DNA of 6,098 nucleotides, taken from the NCBI GenBank assembly GCA_011046015.1, contig DSBO01000075.1, positions 1-6,098 of the forward strand. Reading direction: 5' to 3'. The first letter of the stretch is position 1; the number at the start of each line of letters is the position of its first letter. This DNA comes from Thioalkalivibrio sp. (GTDB lineage: Bacteria; Pseudomonadota; Gammaproteobacteria; SpSt-1174). Shown piece by piece: positions 1 to 6,098 of this stretch. The position numbers and the translations under genes are program-made. The notes below the pieces were generated by a model. It searched no databases and was not told where the DNA came from. It worked only from the letters and a program-made list of their open reading frames with translations.

Positions 1-322
1 CCACGAACAGGCGGTTGCCGCGCTTGATCAGCGGCAGGGCATGGTGCTTGCGTACCAGTTTCTCGGAAATCAGGTCCTTGGGTACCGCCTCGTGATCGAG
101 GCAGGTGACGTCGAAGGCCGGGATCCCGAATTCCAGCGAACTGGCCGATGCAACCGCTTTGGCGTCCACTTTCTTGCTTTCAACCAGGTAGGCGACCAGC
201 GGGATCCGTTTTTTCTGCGCGTCGTCTTGCGCGGCCAGGGCTCCGGCCTCGTCGAGCAGGCCGTCCTGGACCAGTCGGCGGGAGAGTCCGGAGAGTTTGG
301 GGTTGGCGGAGGTGGTGGCCAT
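1..322 (-). CDS. pilB: Type IV pilus extension ATPase PilB, N-terminal part (gene runs off the left edge)
   Basis: PilB is the cytoplasmic hexameric ATPase that powers pilin polymerisation at the base of the type IV pilus. Only the first 107 codons are present. The translation starts MATTSANPKLSGLSRRLVQD and continues with the stretch GLLDEAGALAAQ, then FGIPAFDV (65-72) and LISEKLVRKHHALPLIKRGN (84-103). From memory this follows the N-terminal domain of Pseudomonas PilB closely (SGLSRQLVQ, then ISEKLVRQH and PLxxRGN). That domain is the T2SSE_N/MshEN type. The Walker A, Asp-box and Walker B ATPase core lies outside the window. The start is ATG at 322: an in-frame TGA lies six codons upstream (TGA ACG GAC ACT CTC AGG ATG), so no earlier start is possible. 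The Shine-Dalgarno sequence is poor; only an AGG abuts the ATG. It lies downstream of pilA on the same strand, separated by a terminator, and appears to have its own promoter. Confidence 0.93.
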   Translation of the reverse strand, partial: MATTSANPKLSGLSRRLVQDGLLDEAGALAAQDDAQKKRIPLVAYLVESKKVDAKAVASASSLEFGIPAFDVTCLDHEAVPKDLISEKLVRKHHALPLIKRGNRLFV

Positions 323-359
323 CCTGAGAGTGTCCGTTCAATTCTTATATGATTACAGC

Positions 360-387
360 ATGTTAAAGGACGCGGCTGTGTTGTCAA
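360..387 (-). promoter_or_regulatory. Sigma-70-like promoter for pilB
   Basis: On the minus strand a perfect -35 hexamer TTGACA (382-387) is followed after 16 bp by TAACAT (360-365), which matches four of six positions of TATAAT. Transcription would start near 352, giving a leader of roughly 30 nt before the pilB ATG at 322. The element sits between the pilA terminator and pilB, where an independent pilB promoter would be expected. The hexamers and spacing are seen in the sequence; activity is inferred. Confidence 0.5.
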
Positions 388-412
388 TTTCGATATTCAG
401 TATTGGTGATGA

Positions 413-431
413 AGCCGGCAGTTTGCCGGCT
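413..431. repeat. Perfect 8-bp inverted repeat (hairpin) upstream of pilB
   Basis: AGCCGGCA (413-420) and TGCCGGCT (424-431) are exact reverse complements around the 3-nt loop GTT. No T-run follows on either strand, so it is not a typical intrinsic terminator. It lies 26 bp upstream of the pilB -35 box and could be an operator, a remnant of a REP-like element, or a structure in any pilA read-through transcript. Confidence 0.6.
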
Positions 432-530
432 GATTGCGACATCGAGAAGCTCCGATTCCGTGGTGTCGAAGCTTCGTGCCGGACTCGCTTATTCATGGTC
501 ATACACGATTCAGTGCTGGGATCTATAGCC

Positions 531-566
531 ATATATAAAGAAAGAGACCGCCGAAGCGGTCTCTTT
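531..566 (-). terminator. Rho-independent terminator of pilA
   Basis: AAAGAGACCGC (541-551) and GCGGTCTCTTT (556-566) form a perfect 11-bp stem. On the minus strand the loop is TTCG closed by a C-G pair, the very stable C(UUCG)G tetraloop. The stem is followed on that strand by TTTCTTTATATAT, a broken T-rich tract, when the stem's last Ts are included. It lies 64 bp after the pilA stop codon and before pilB, so it should end most pilA transcripts. On the plus strand the stem also ends in CTCTTT, but no plus-strand gene precedes it. Confidence 0.88.
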
Positions 567-570
567 GATC

Positions 571-611
571 AAACCGGGAGCCAGGGGCAGATGATGACTT
601 GTCCCCGGTTT
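571..611. repeat. Nested inverted repeats just downstream of pilA
   Basis: AAACCGGG (571-578) and CCCGGTTT (604-611) are exact reverse complements separated by 25 nt. Inside or overlapping them, GGGGCAG (584-590) can pair with CTTGTCCCC (598-606) if two Ts are bulged, giving an alternative hairpin. The outer repeat is followed by T on the plus strand (a TTTT run at 609-612). The structure lies 20 bp beyond the pilA stop codon. It may help end or stabilise the 3' end of the pilA mRNA, or be a degenerate REP-like sequence; I cannot tell which. Confidence 0.5.
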
Positions 612-630
612 TCCCTTCGCTGCCTCGATC

Positions 631-1074
631 TTAGCGGCACTGGGCCGGGCGGTACTTGGGCTTCAAAGTGCCACCGGTGCAATCCCACTCAATGGAGCCG
701 CCCGCGGGGATCGTCGATGCGGCCGCGGTGCCTACCAGGGCGGCGCCGCCGGAGGTCGGGGTAAAGATAATAGTCGCGCCGCCATCGATGGCTGCGGTGG
801 TAGTAACCGTAATCGTACCATCAGTCTGGGTGATTGCGACGCTGGCGATGTTGTCGGTGGCAGCAGGCGCAGTGAAGCCGGCATCGAACGGCTTGCCGTT
901 AGCGGCGTTCTCGGCGACGGTGACCTTGGCGCCACTGGCCAGCACCAGGCCTTCAGAGACCTTGGCGCGGATGGTGTAATCCTGATAAGCCGGCAGCGCG
1001 ATGGCGGCGAGGATACCGATGATCGCGACCACGATCATGAGTTCGATGAGGGTGAAGCCCTGTTGCTTTTTCAT
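631..1074 (-). CDS. pilA: Type IV major pilin (prepilin) PilA
   Basis: The product is a 147-residue type IVa prepilin, the subunit that is polymerised into the pilus fibre. The short basic leader MKKQQG ends in Gly6; cleavage and N-methylation by the prepilin peptidase (PilD) would give a mature protein starting at Phe7. The conserved Glu5 of the mature protein is Glu11. The hydrophobic N-terminal helix (about 7-30, including FTLIELMIVVAIIGILAAIA) and PAYQDYTIRAKVSEGL are classic pilin sequence. The C-terminal half is variable, rich in Gly, Ala and Thr. Two cysteines, Cys132 (in WDC) and Cys146 (near the end, PAQC), would close a disulfide-bonded loop with 13 residues between them, as in Pseudomonas and Neisseria pilins. 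The start is ATG 1074, not the upstream ATG at 1122, because the leader must be short and a good Shine-Dalgarno sequence (GGGAG, 8 nt spacing) precedes 1074. It lies directly after pilR and is presumably the PilR target. Confidence 0.96.
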   Translation of the reverse strand: MKKQQGFTLIELMIVVAIIGILAAIALPAYQDYTIRAKVSEGLVLASGAKVTVAENAANGKPFDAGFTAPAATDNIASVAITQTDGTITVTTTAAIDGGATIIFTPTSGGAALVGTAAASTIPAGGSIEWDCTGGTLKPKYRPAQCR

Positions 1075-1082
1075 TGGTGTGA

Positions 1083-1087
1083 CTCCC
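1083..1087 (-). promoter_or_regulatory. Ribosome binding site of pilA
   Basis: GGGAG on the minus strand lies 8 nt before ATG 1074. It is the clearest Shine-Dalgarno sequence of the pil genes here and decides the start against the in-frame ATG at 1122, which would add 16 residues before the prepilin leader. Confidence 0.8.
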
Positions 1088-1222
1088 AAAGGTTGTGAAA
1101 ACATGCCTGTCGGCGGTTGCACGCTAGCACGGCAAGCGTATCGATTATGTGAACCCGTGCCTGCCGCGCCGAAGTTGTCGCAGGTGGTGAGACCTTACTT
1201 CCTGCGCAGCTGTCAGTGTGTA

Positions 1223-1238
1223 TTCAGGTTCCGTGCCA
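1223..1238 (-). promoter_or_regulatory. Candidate sigma-54 (RpoN) promoter of pilA
   Basis: On the minus strand the -24 box TGGCACG (1232-1238) matches the sigma-54 consensus exactly. After four bases comes CTGAA (1223-1227) where TTGCA or TTGCT is expected; the G is correctly placed, but the invariant C of the -12 GC is A. If active, transcription starts near 1212, leaving a leader of about 138 nt. Pilin genes controlled by PilS/PilR are known to use sigma-54, and this is the best -24 box I found in the pilR-pilA gap. The imperfect -12 box keeps confidence moderate. Confidence 0.45.
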
Positions 1239-1313
1239 ACCCTGCCGGATGGACGGGAGTTGGCGGCCGTGGCGGGTTGTCGGCGTGCGGGCCTGCGGGG
1301 GCGTCGATCCGGG

Positions 1314-1338
1314 GTGACGGGTTGTGTCACTTCGTGAC
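1314..1338. repeat. GTGAC/GTCAC inverted-repeat cluster in the pilA upstream region
   Basis: Reading the plus strand, GTGAC (1314-1318), GTCAC (1326-1330) and GTGAC (1334-1338) alternate. The last two form a perfect palindromic pair around TTC; the first two are inverted around 7 bp. The cluster lies 15 bp beyond the pilR stop codon and about 100-125 bp upstream of the predicted pilA start of transcription, a usual distance for enhancer sites of sigma-54 activators. It could be a regulator operator or a weak hairpin at the end of the pilSR mRNA; no T-run follows. Confidence 0.5.
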
Positions 1339-1348
1339 GCGGAGTGTC
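1324..1348. promoter_or_regulatory. Putative PilR enhancer motifs (two GTGTC sites)
   Basis: GTGTC occurs at 1324-1328 and 1344-1348 on the plus strand, 20 bp apart (about two helical turns). The reported PilR recognition element of Pseudomonas is a (C/G)TGTC core repeated roughly 80 to 120 bp upstream of the pilA start. Here the sites would be at about -112 to -136 relative to a start near 1212. The spacing and position fit, but a 5-bp motif is weak evidence by itself, and further CTGTC copies at 1107-1111 and 1210-1214 are not in enhancer positions. Confidence 0.35.
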
Positions 1349-1352
1349 CGCT

Positions 1353-2747
<1,395 letters not shown>

Positions 2748-2749
2748 GT

Positions 2750-4372
2750 TCAGTGACTGGCTCCGTGGTTCGCCCCGAGGCTGGCATCGAACAGGATGCG
2801 AAAGCAGCTGCCCCCGGTGGGCACCGGCAGGTATTCGATCCGTGAATGGTTATTTTCGCAGAGTTCGCGCGCGATGTAGAGGCCAAGCCCCGTGCCCTGG
2901 GCGCTGGTGGTGAAGAACGGCTCGAAGAGTTGCGCCCGCAGGTCGGCCGGGATGCCCGGACCGTAGTCGACGACTTCGAGGAAGGCGCCGGCTGCGTACG
3001 TCGACAGGCCGGCGTTGATGTCCACCCGCGGCTCCTCGCCCGCCGGCGTGCCGTACTTCACCGCGTTGCTGCAGAGGTTCCACAGCAGCTGGTGGAGCTG
3101 GCCGCGGTCGAACATCACCTCCGCGTGTACGGGGGTGACGGTGATGCGCAGCTGCCGGCGGTTCAGCCCCTTGCCGGTGGCGAACTCGTCGGCGAAGCCC
3201 GCCAGCCAGGGCTCGAGCGCGATGGCCACCGGGCGGGCCGGCTCGCGGCGCGACAGGCGCAGCACGTCCTGGATGATCTCGTTCACCCGCCCGGACTGCT
3301 CGTGGATGATGGTCGCCAGGCGCGCGTCGCCCGGGTCCAGCGCCTCGGACTCGTGGAGCAGCTGCGCGGCATGGCTGATCGCCCCCAGGGGGTTGCGGAT
3401 CTCATGGGCGATATTGGCGGTGAGTCGCCCCAGCGACAGCAGTTTTTCGTCCTGCAGCTGGCGGTTGAGGTCGGCGGCGTTCTCCAGGGCGATCAGCGTG
3501 GCCGGCTGGGTGGTGAACTCCAGGCGGGTGAAGCGGGCCTGGAGTTCGCGGCCGCTGACCAGGTCGGGACGCAGGCGCACCGGGCCGGCGCGGCGGGTCT
3601 GCAGCCAGTCGTCCCGGGCCGCGAGCAGCTCGGGCGAGAGCTGCCTGAGCTCGTAGGGGTTGCCGTGGGGGGGGCTGCCGAGCAGCTGCCAGGCCGCCTC
3701 GTTGATGGAGCGGATGTTGCCGTCATCGTCCACCACCAGGATGCCCGACTGCATACGCTCCAGGATGTGTTCGTTCAGTGCGGTGAGGTCGGCGAGGTCC
3801 ACGCCGCGGCGGGTGGCCAGCGCCGCGCTTTCCTCGGCGCGCCGCGCCAGGATGATGGCGATGATGGCGGTGACGAACAGGGTGGCGCCGAGGATGCCGG
3901 TCTGGGCGTAGCTGAGGGCGTAGTCGGCCTCGAACCACTGCGACAGGCCCTGGTCGGCGAGCAGGGCGATGGAGGCGAGCGCCGCGAACGAGGCAGCGAG
4001 GCGGGCAGGCACCAGCAGGCTCGCGGCGGCGATCACCGGGATGAGCAGCATGCCGACCCCGCTGGTAATGCCGCCGCTGGCGTGCATGAGCAACACGATA
4101 CAGGCGATGTCGAAGACCACCAGTACCACGATCTGGATCAGAAACGGCGGGAAGCGCAGGTGGCCCGTGACGAAGGCCAGCGCGGCCAGGGCGATGTAGA
4201 GGATGTCGGTGGTGACGAACAGGCGCGGGTCGAACTGCCCCGGGGATTGCGGGTGGATATCCGCCAGCCACAGCCCGAGCAGCAGGGTGGCCACCAGCAG
4301 GCGATAGAGGTTGAACAGCCGCAGCGAGCGCCAGCCCTCGCGGTCGGTGTCCAGGCGCAACCAGTCAGTCAT
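2750..4372 (-). CDS. pilS: Membrane sensor histidine kinase PilS
   Basis: PilS is the inner-membrane kinase that controls PilR; in Pseudomonas it senses pilin in the membrane. The 540-residue protein starts with about six hydrophobic helices (roughly 22-38, 55-70, 76-97, 104-121, 124-140, 158-176) with very short loops, as in PilS. A PAS-like domain follows (about 199-300, including GILVVDDDGNIRSINEAA). The kinase part has the H box IAHEIRNPLG with phospho-accepting His323, the N box NLCSNAVKY (Asn432, Asn436), the G1 box DYGPGIP (469-475), the F box EPFFTT (484-489) and the G2 box GTGLGLYIA (493-501). All catalytic residues are present. The start ATG 4372 lies 33 bp after the stop of the zinc-ribbon gene upstream and has no clear Shine-Dalgarno sequence. 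The stop is two bases before pilR, giving a tight pilS-pilR operon. Confidence 0.95.
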   Translation of the reverse strand: MTDWLRLDTDREGWRSLRLFNLYRLLVATLLLGLWLADIHPQSPGQFDPRLFVTTDILYIALAALAFVTGHLRFPPFLIQIVVLVVFDIACIVLLMHASGGITSGVGMLLIPVIAAASLLVPARLAASFAALASIALLADQGLSQWFEADYALSYAQTGILGATLFVTAIIAIILARRAEESAALATRRGVDLADLTALNEHILERMQSGILVVDDDGNIRSINEAAWQLLGSPPHGNPYELRQLSPELLAARDDWLQTRRAGPVRLRPDLVSGRELQARFTRLEFTTQPATLIALENAADLNRQLQDEKLLSLGRLTANIAHEIRNPLGAISHAAQLLHESEALDPGDARLATIIHEQSGRVNEIIQDVLRLSRREPARPVAIALEPWLAGFADEFATGKGLNRRQLRITVTPVHAEVMFDRGQLHQLLWNLCSNAVKYGTPAGEEPRVDINAGLSTYAAGAFLEVVDYGPGIPADLRAQLFEPFFTTSAQGTGLGLYIARELCENNHSRIEYLPVPTGGSCFRILFDASLGANHGASH

Positions 4373-4405
4373 GGTCCGGGCGCGTCGCGAACGGCATCCG
4401 GGGCG

Positions 4406-4645
4406 TCAGTCCTCGCCGCCCGGCTGGTCGAGCCGGCGGTGTTCATCGCTGCAGTAGGTCTTGCCGCCGGCGTGCACGGCCGTGTTGGCAGGGATGTGCA
4501 GGCCGCAATGGGCGCAGCGCACCATGTCGCGGCCCTGCTGCACACGCGGCGGCTTGTCCTCGCGAGGCGGGCGGGTGGCGAGCAGGCGCCTGACGAGCAG
4601 GACGGCCACGGCGATGGCGGCGACGATGAGTAGGGTACGGAACAT
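4406..4645 (-). CDS. PP0621-type small membrane-anchored zinc-ribbon protein of unknown function
   Basis: The predicted protein has 79 residues. The N-terminus (about 3-23, FRTLLIVAAIAVAVLLVRRLL) is one hydrophobic helix followed by Arg residues, so it should be an inner-membrane anchor with the rest in the cytoplasm. A basic, proline-rich linker (24-40) leads to a compact motif: MVRCAHCGLHIP with Cys44 and Cys47, then YCSDEHRR with Cys65 and His69. This CxxC...CxxxH set probably binds one zinc ion. From memory the pattern is that of the PP0621 family, whose function is not known. The frame stays open to an ATG at 4753, but that would add 36 residues overlapping the sucC start and would bury the helix, so ATG 4645 is chosen; only a weak AGAGA lies 8 nt upstream. 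It is first in the pilS-pilR direction with a 33-bp gap, so cotranscription is likely. Confidence 0.82.
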   Translation of the reverse strand: MFRTLLIVAAIAVAVLLVRRLLATRPPREDKPPRVQQGRDMVRCAHCGLHIPANTAVHAGGKTYCSDEHRRLDQPGGED

Positions 4646-4751
4646 GCGGTGTGTCTCTGTGTTGCAGTCAGTGGCGGTCGCCGGATTCACTTTGCGCGCG
4701 GCCGCGGTTTCATCCAAAATTACCAGCCAACCAAGAATAAAGCACGCGACC
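4646..4751. promoter_or_regulatory. Divergent intergenic region between the zinc-ribbon/pilS unit and sucC
   Basis: Start signals for both units should lie in these 106 bp. I see no convincing hexamer pair. On the plus strand TTGCGC (4692-4697) and CAAAAT (4715-4720) are 17 bp apart, a weak match. An A/T-rich stretch (about 4710-4722) on either strand is the likeliest melting region. A 10-bp palindrome CGCGGCCGCG (4697-4706) overlaps the weak -35 candidate and may be chance in this GC-rich DNA. Confidence 0.3.
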
Positions 4752-5921
4752 ATGCATCTCCACGAATATCAGGCCAAGGCGCTGTTTCGCGACCATGGCA
4801 TCCCCGTACCCGCCGGCGTGACCGCGCACAGCGTCGAGGAGGCCGTGGCGGCGGCCGCCACCCTCGGCGGCGAGGGCTGGGTGGTCAAGGCCCAGGTCCA
4901 TGCTGGCGGGCGCGGCAAGGCCGGCGGTGTGAAGCTGGTGCGCTCGGTCGACGAGTTGCGCGCGGCCGCCGAGGTCCTGCTCGGCGCGCGGCTCGCCACC
5001 CACCAGACCGGCCCCGAGGGCCTGCCCGTCCACGTCCTGCTGGTCGAGCCGCTCACCGACATCGGTCGCGAGCTGTACCTGAGCCTGCTGGTCGACCGCG
5101 CGCGTCGCCAGGTCGCCATCATGGCCTCGGCGGCCGGCGGCATGGACATCGAGGAGGTGGCGGCGAAGACGCCGGAGCAGATCGTCACTGCCCACGTGAA
5201 CCCGGCGGCCGGCTTCCAGCCCTACATCGCCCGCCGGCTGGCCTTCGCCCTCGGGCTCGGGGGCGAGCAGATCCGGGCCTTCGGCCGGCTGCTGGCCGGA
5301 CTGTATGACCTGTTCGTGGCCAGCGACGCGAGCCTCATCGAGATCAACCCGCTGATCGTCACGGGCGCGGGCGCGCTGATCGCTCTGGACGCCAAGGTGA
5401 ACCTTGACGACAACGCCCTCTATCGTCACGCCACCCTGGCCGAGCTGCGTGACCCCAGCCAGGAGGATGCAGCCGAGGCCAGGGCTGCCGAGCATGCGCT
5501 CAACTACATCCGCCTGGACGGCAACATCGGCTGCATGGTCAACGGCGCGGGCCTGGCCATGGCGACCATGGACCTCATCAAGCTGCACGGCGGCGCGCCG
5601 GCCAACTTCCTGGACGTGGGGGGCGGCACCACCGAGGAGCGCGTGGCCGAGGCCTTCAAGCTGATCCTCTCCGACGACAAGGTCGAGGGCGTGCTGGTGA
5701 ACATCTTCGGCGGCATCGTGCGCTGCGACCTCATCGCCGAGGGTATCATCCGCGCCGTCGAGGAGGTGCACGTGGCCGTACCCGTGGTAGTGCGCCTGGA
5801 GGGCACCAATGTCGAGCGCGGGCGGCAGCTGCTTGCCAACAGCGGTCTAAACATCATCAGTGCCGAGGGGCTCACCGATGCCGCGCAGAAGGTCGTGGCG
5901 GCCGTGGGAGGTGCGCAATGA
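4752..5921 (+). CDS. sucC: Succinyl-CoA synthetase (ADP-forming) beta subunit SucC
   Basis: SucC pairs with SucD to convert succinyl-CoA, ADP (or GDP) and phosphate into succinate, CoA and ATP (or GTP) in the TCA cycle, in the cytoplasm. The 389-residue protein is within one residue of the Escherichia coli subunit and keeps its numbering. It starts MHLHEYQAKALF, has the ATP-grasp nucleotide-binding segment KAQVHAGGRGKAGGVK (46-61), the magnesium ligands Asn199 (EINP) and Asp213 (ALDAKV), and the C-terminal CoA-ligase domain with MVNGAGLAM (262-270), FLDVGGG (286-292) and VNIFGGIVRCD (316-326). The frame is open upstream to 4461, but homology fixes the start at 4752. There is no good Shine-Dalgarno sequence before it. 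The stop overlaps the sucD start (ATGA), so the two are translated in series. Upstream sucAB genes, the neighbours in E. coli, are absent here. Confidence 0.97.
   Translation: MHLHEYQAKALFRDHGIPVPAGVTAHSVEEAVAAAATLGGEGWVVKAQVHAGGRGKAGGVKLVRSVDELRAAAEVLLGARLATHQTGPEGLPVHVLLVEPLTDIGRELYLSLLVDRARRQVAIMASAAGGMDIEEVAAKTPEQIVTAHVNPAAGFQPYIARRLAFALGLGGEQIRAFGRLLAGLYDLFVASDASLIEINPLIVTGAGALIALDAKVNLDDNALYRHATLAELRDPSQEDAAEARAAEHALNYIRLDGNIGCMVNGAGLAMATMDLIKLHGGAPANFLDVGGGTTEERVAEAFKLILSDDKVEGVLVNIFGGIVRCDLIAEGIIRAVEEVHVAVPVVVRLEGTNVERGRQLLANSGLNIISAEGLTDAAQKVVAAVGGAQ
5906..5911 (+). promoter_or_regulatory. Ribosome binding site of sucD inside the sucC end
   Basis: GGGAGG lies 6 nt before the sucD ATG at 5918 and within the last codons of sucC. 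It is a strong Shine-Dalgarno sequence, in contrast to the weak one of sucC, and together with the ATGA overlap should keep subunit production balanced. Confidence 0.75.
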
Positions 5922-6098
5922 GCATCCTCGTCGACCGCAACACCCGTGTGATCTGCCAGGGCTTCACCGGCAAGCAGGGCACCTTCCACTCCGAGCAGGC
6001 CATCGCCTATGGCACGCAGATGGTCGGCGGCGTGACGCCGGGCAAGGGCGGACAGACCCACCTCGACCTGCCCGTGTTCGACACCGTGCATGACGCGG
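5918..6098 (+). CDS. sucD: Succinyl-CoA synthetase alpha subunit SucD, N-terminal part (gene runs off the right edge)
   Basis: SucD carries the CoA-binding site and the histidine that is phosphorylated during the succinyl-CoA synthetase reaction. The first 60 codons are present: MSILVDRNTRVICQGFTGKQ, then GTFHSEQAIAYGTQMVGGV and TPGKGGQTHLDLPVFDTV. This is almost the same as the E. coli protein over this length and contains the glycine-rich GFTGKQG (15-21) of the Rossmann-like CoA-binding domain and the conserved VGGVTPGKGG (36-45). The catalytic histidine lies beyond the window. The start ATG overlaps the sucC stop by four bases (ATGA). Confidence 0.97.
   Translation, partial: MSILVDRNTRVICQGFTGKQGTFHSEQAIAYGTQMVGGVTPGKGGQTHLDLPVFDTVHDA

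Larger units (their letters stand above)
323..630. other. Intergenic region between pilA and pilB
   Basis: This 308-bp gap contains no convincing gene. It is visibly richer in A and T than the coding sequence around it. It holds, in the direction of pilA transcription, an imperfect GGGG/CCCC hairpin nested in an 8-bp inverted repeat (571-611), the strong pilA terminator (531-566), a 10-bp palindrome CGAAGCTTCG (467-476), an 8-bp GC-rich hairpin (413-431) and the pilB promoter candidate (360-387). A plus-strand reading frame through part of it has no family resemblance and overlaps the terminator. Confidence 0.7.

Noticed and set aside
466..481. A second sigma-54-like site (CGGCACG, 4 bp, TTCGA) upstream of pilB
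   Set aside because: The -24 half is good but the -12 reads CG instead of GC, it overlaps a 10-bp palindrome that may explain the resemblance, and a better sigma-70-like promoter lies closer to pilB.
1075..1122. Start of pilA at the upstream ATG (1122)
   Set aside because: It would put 16 extra residues before MKKQQGF, unlike the short leaders of type IVa prepilins, and the good Shine-Dalgarno sequence belongs to ATG 1074.
1326..1338. Hairpin GTCAC-TTC-GTGAC as a pilR terminator
   Set aside because: The stem is only 5 bp and no T-run follows on the minus strand; it fits better as an operator-like repeat.
2846..4633. A 595-codon open frame on the plus strand opposite pilS and the zinc-ribbon gene
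   Set aside because: It spans two real genes and an intergenic gap on the other strand, and its translation is rich in Gly, Glu, Gln, Arg and His with no recognisable domain; it is a codon-bias artefact.
4710..5771. A 353-codon open frame on the minus strand opposite sucC
   Set aside because: sucC is unmistakable on the other strand; the minus frame gives Asp/His/Gly/Val-rich sequence typical of antisense shadows.

Overview
The window is high-GC DNA from a gammaproteobacterium. The gene set and order point to a purple-sulfur-bacterium-like or related environmental lineage (Chromatiales/Ectothiorhodospiraceae type); this is inference from protein character and gene order, and the species cannot be named. 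No mobile element, CRISPR array, tRNA or rRNA was seen.

Layout. Five genes lie on the minus strand, read from right to left: a small membrane-anchored zinc-ribbon protein of the PP0621 type (4406-4645), the sensor kinase gene pilS (2750-4372), its response regulator gene pilR (1353-2747), a type IV major pilin gene pilA (631-1074), and the 5' end of the pilus extension ATPase gene pilB (1-322, cut by the window edge). On the plus strand, divergent from this block, are sucC (4752-5921) and the 5' end of sucD (5918-6098, cut by the edge), the two subunits of succinyl-CoA synthetase. A 106-bp intergenic region (4646-4751) must hold the start signals of both divergent units.

How it works together. 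PilS is a six-helix membrane histidine kinase that should phosphorylate Asp54 of PilR. PilR is a sigma-54 activator of the NtrC type. Just beyond the pilR stop codon the pilR-pilA gap holds (C/G)TGTC motifs like the known PilR recognition element, then a -24/-12-like sequence with a perfect TGGCACG -24 box but an imperfect -12 box. It is therefore a self-contained pilin-control module: sensor, regulator, target promoter and target gene. PilA is the secreted pilin and PilB drives its polymerisation. pilA ends in a strong hairpin terminator with a C(UUCG)G tetraloop, and pilB has its own sigma-70-like promoter, so high pilin expression can be uncoupled from the ATPase gene. sucCD is central metabolism (TCA cycle) and has no evident functional link to the pili.

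The protein-coding content is conventional. The most interesting material is regulatory: the imperfect sigma-54 promoter with a predicted pilA leader of about 140 nt, the GTCAC/GTGAC repeat cluster beside it, the hairpins between pilA and pilB, and the uncharacterised zinc-ribbon gene upstream of pilS.
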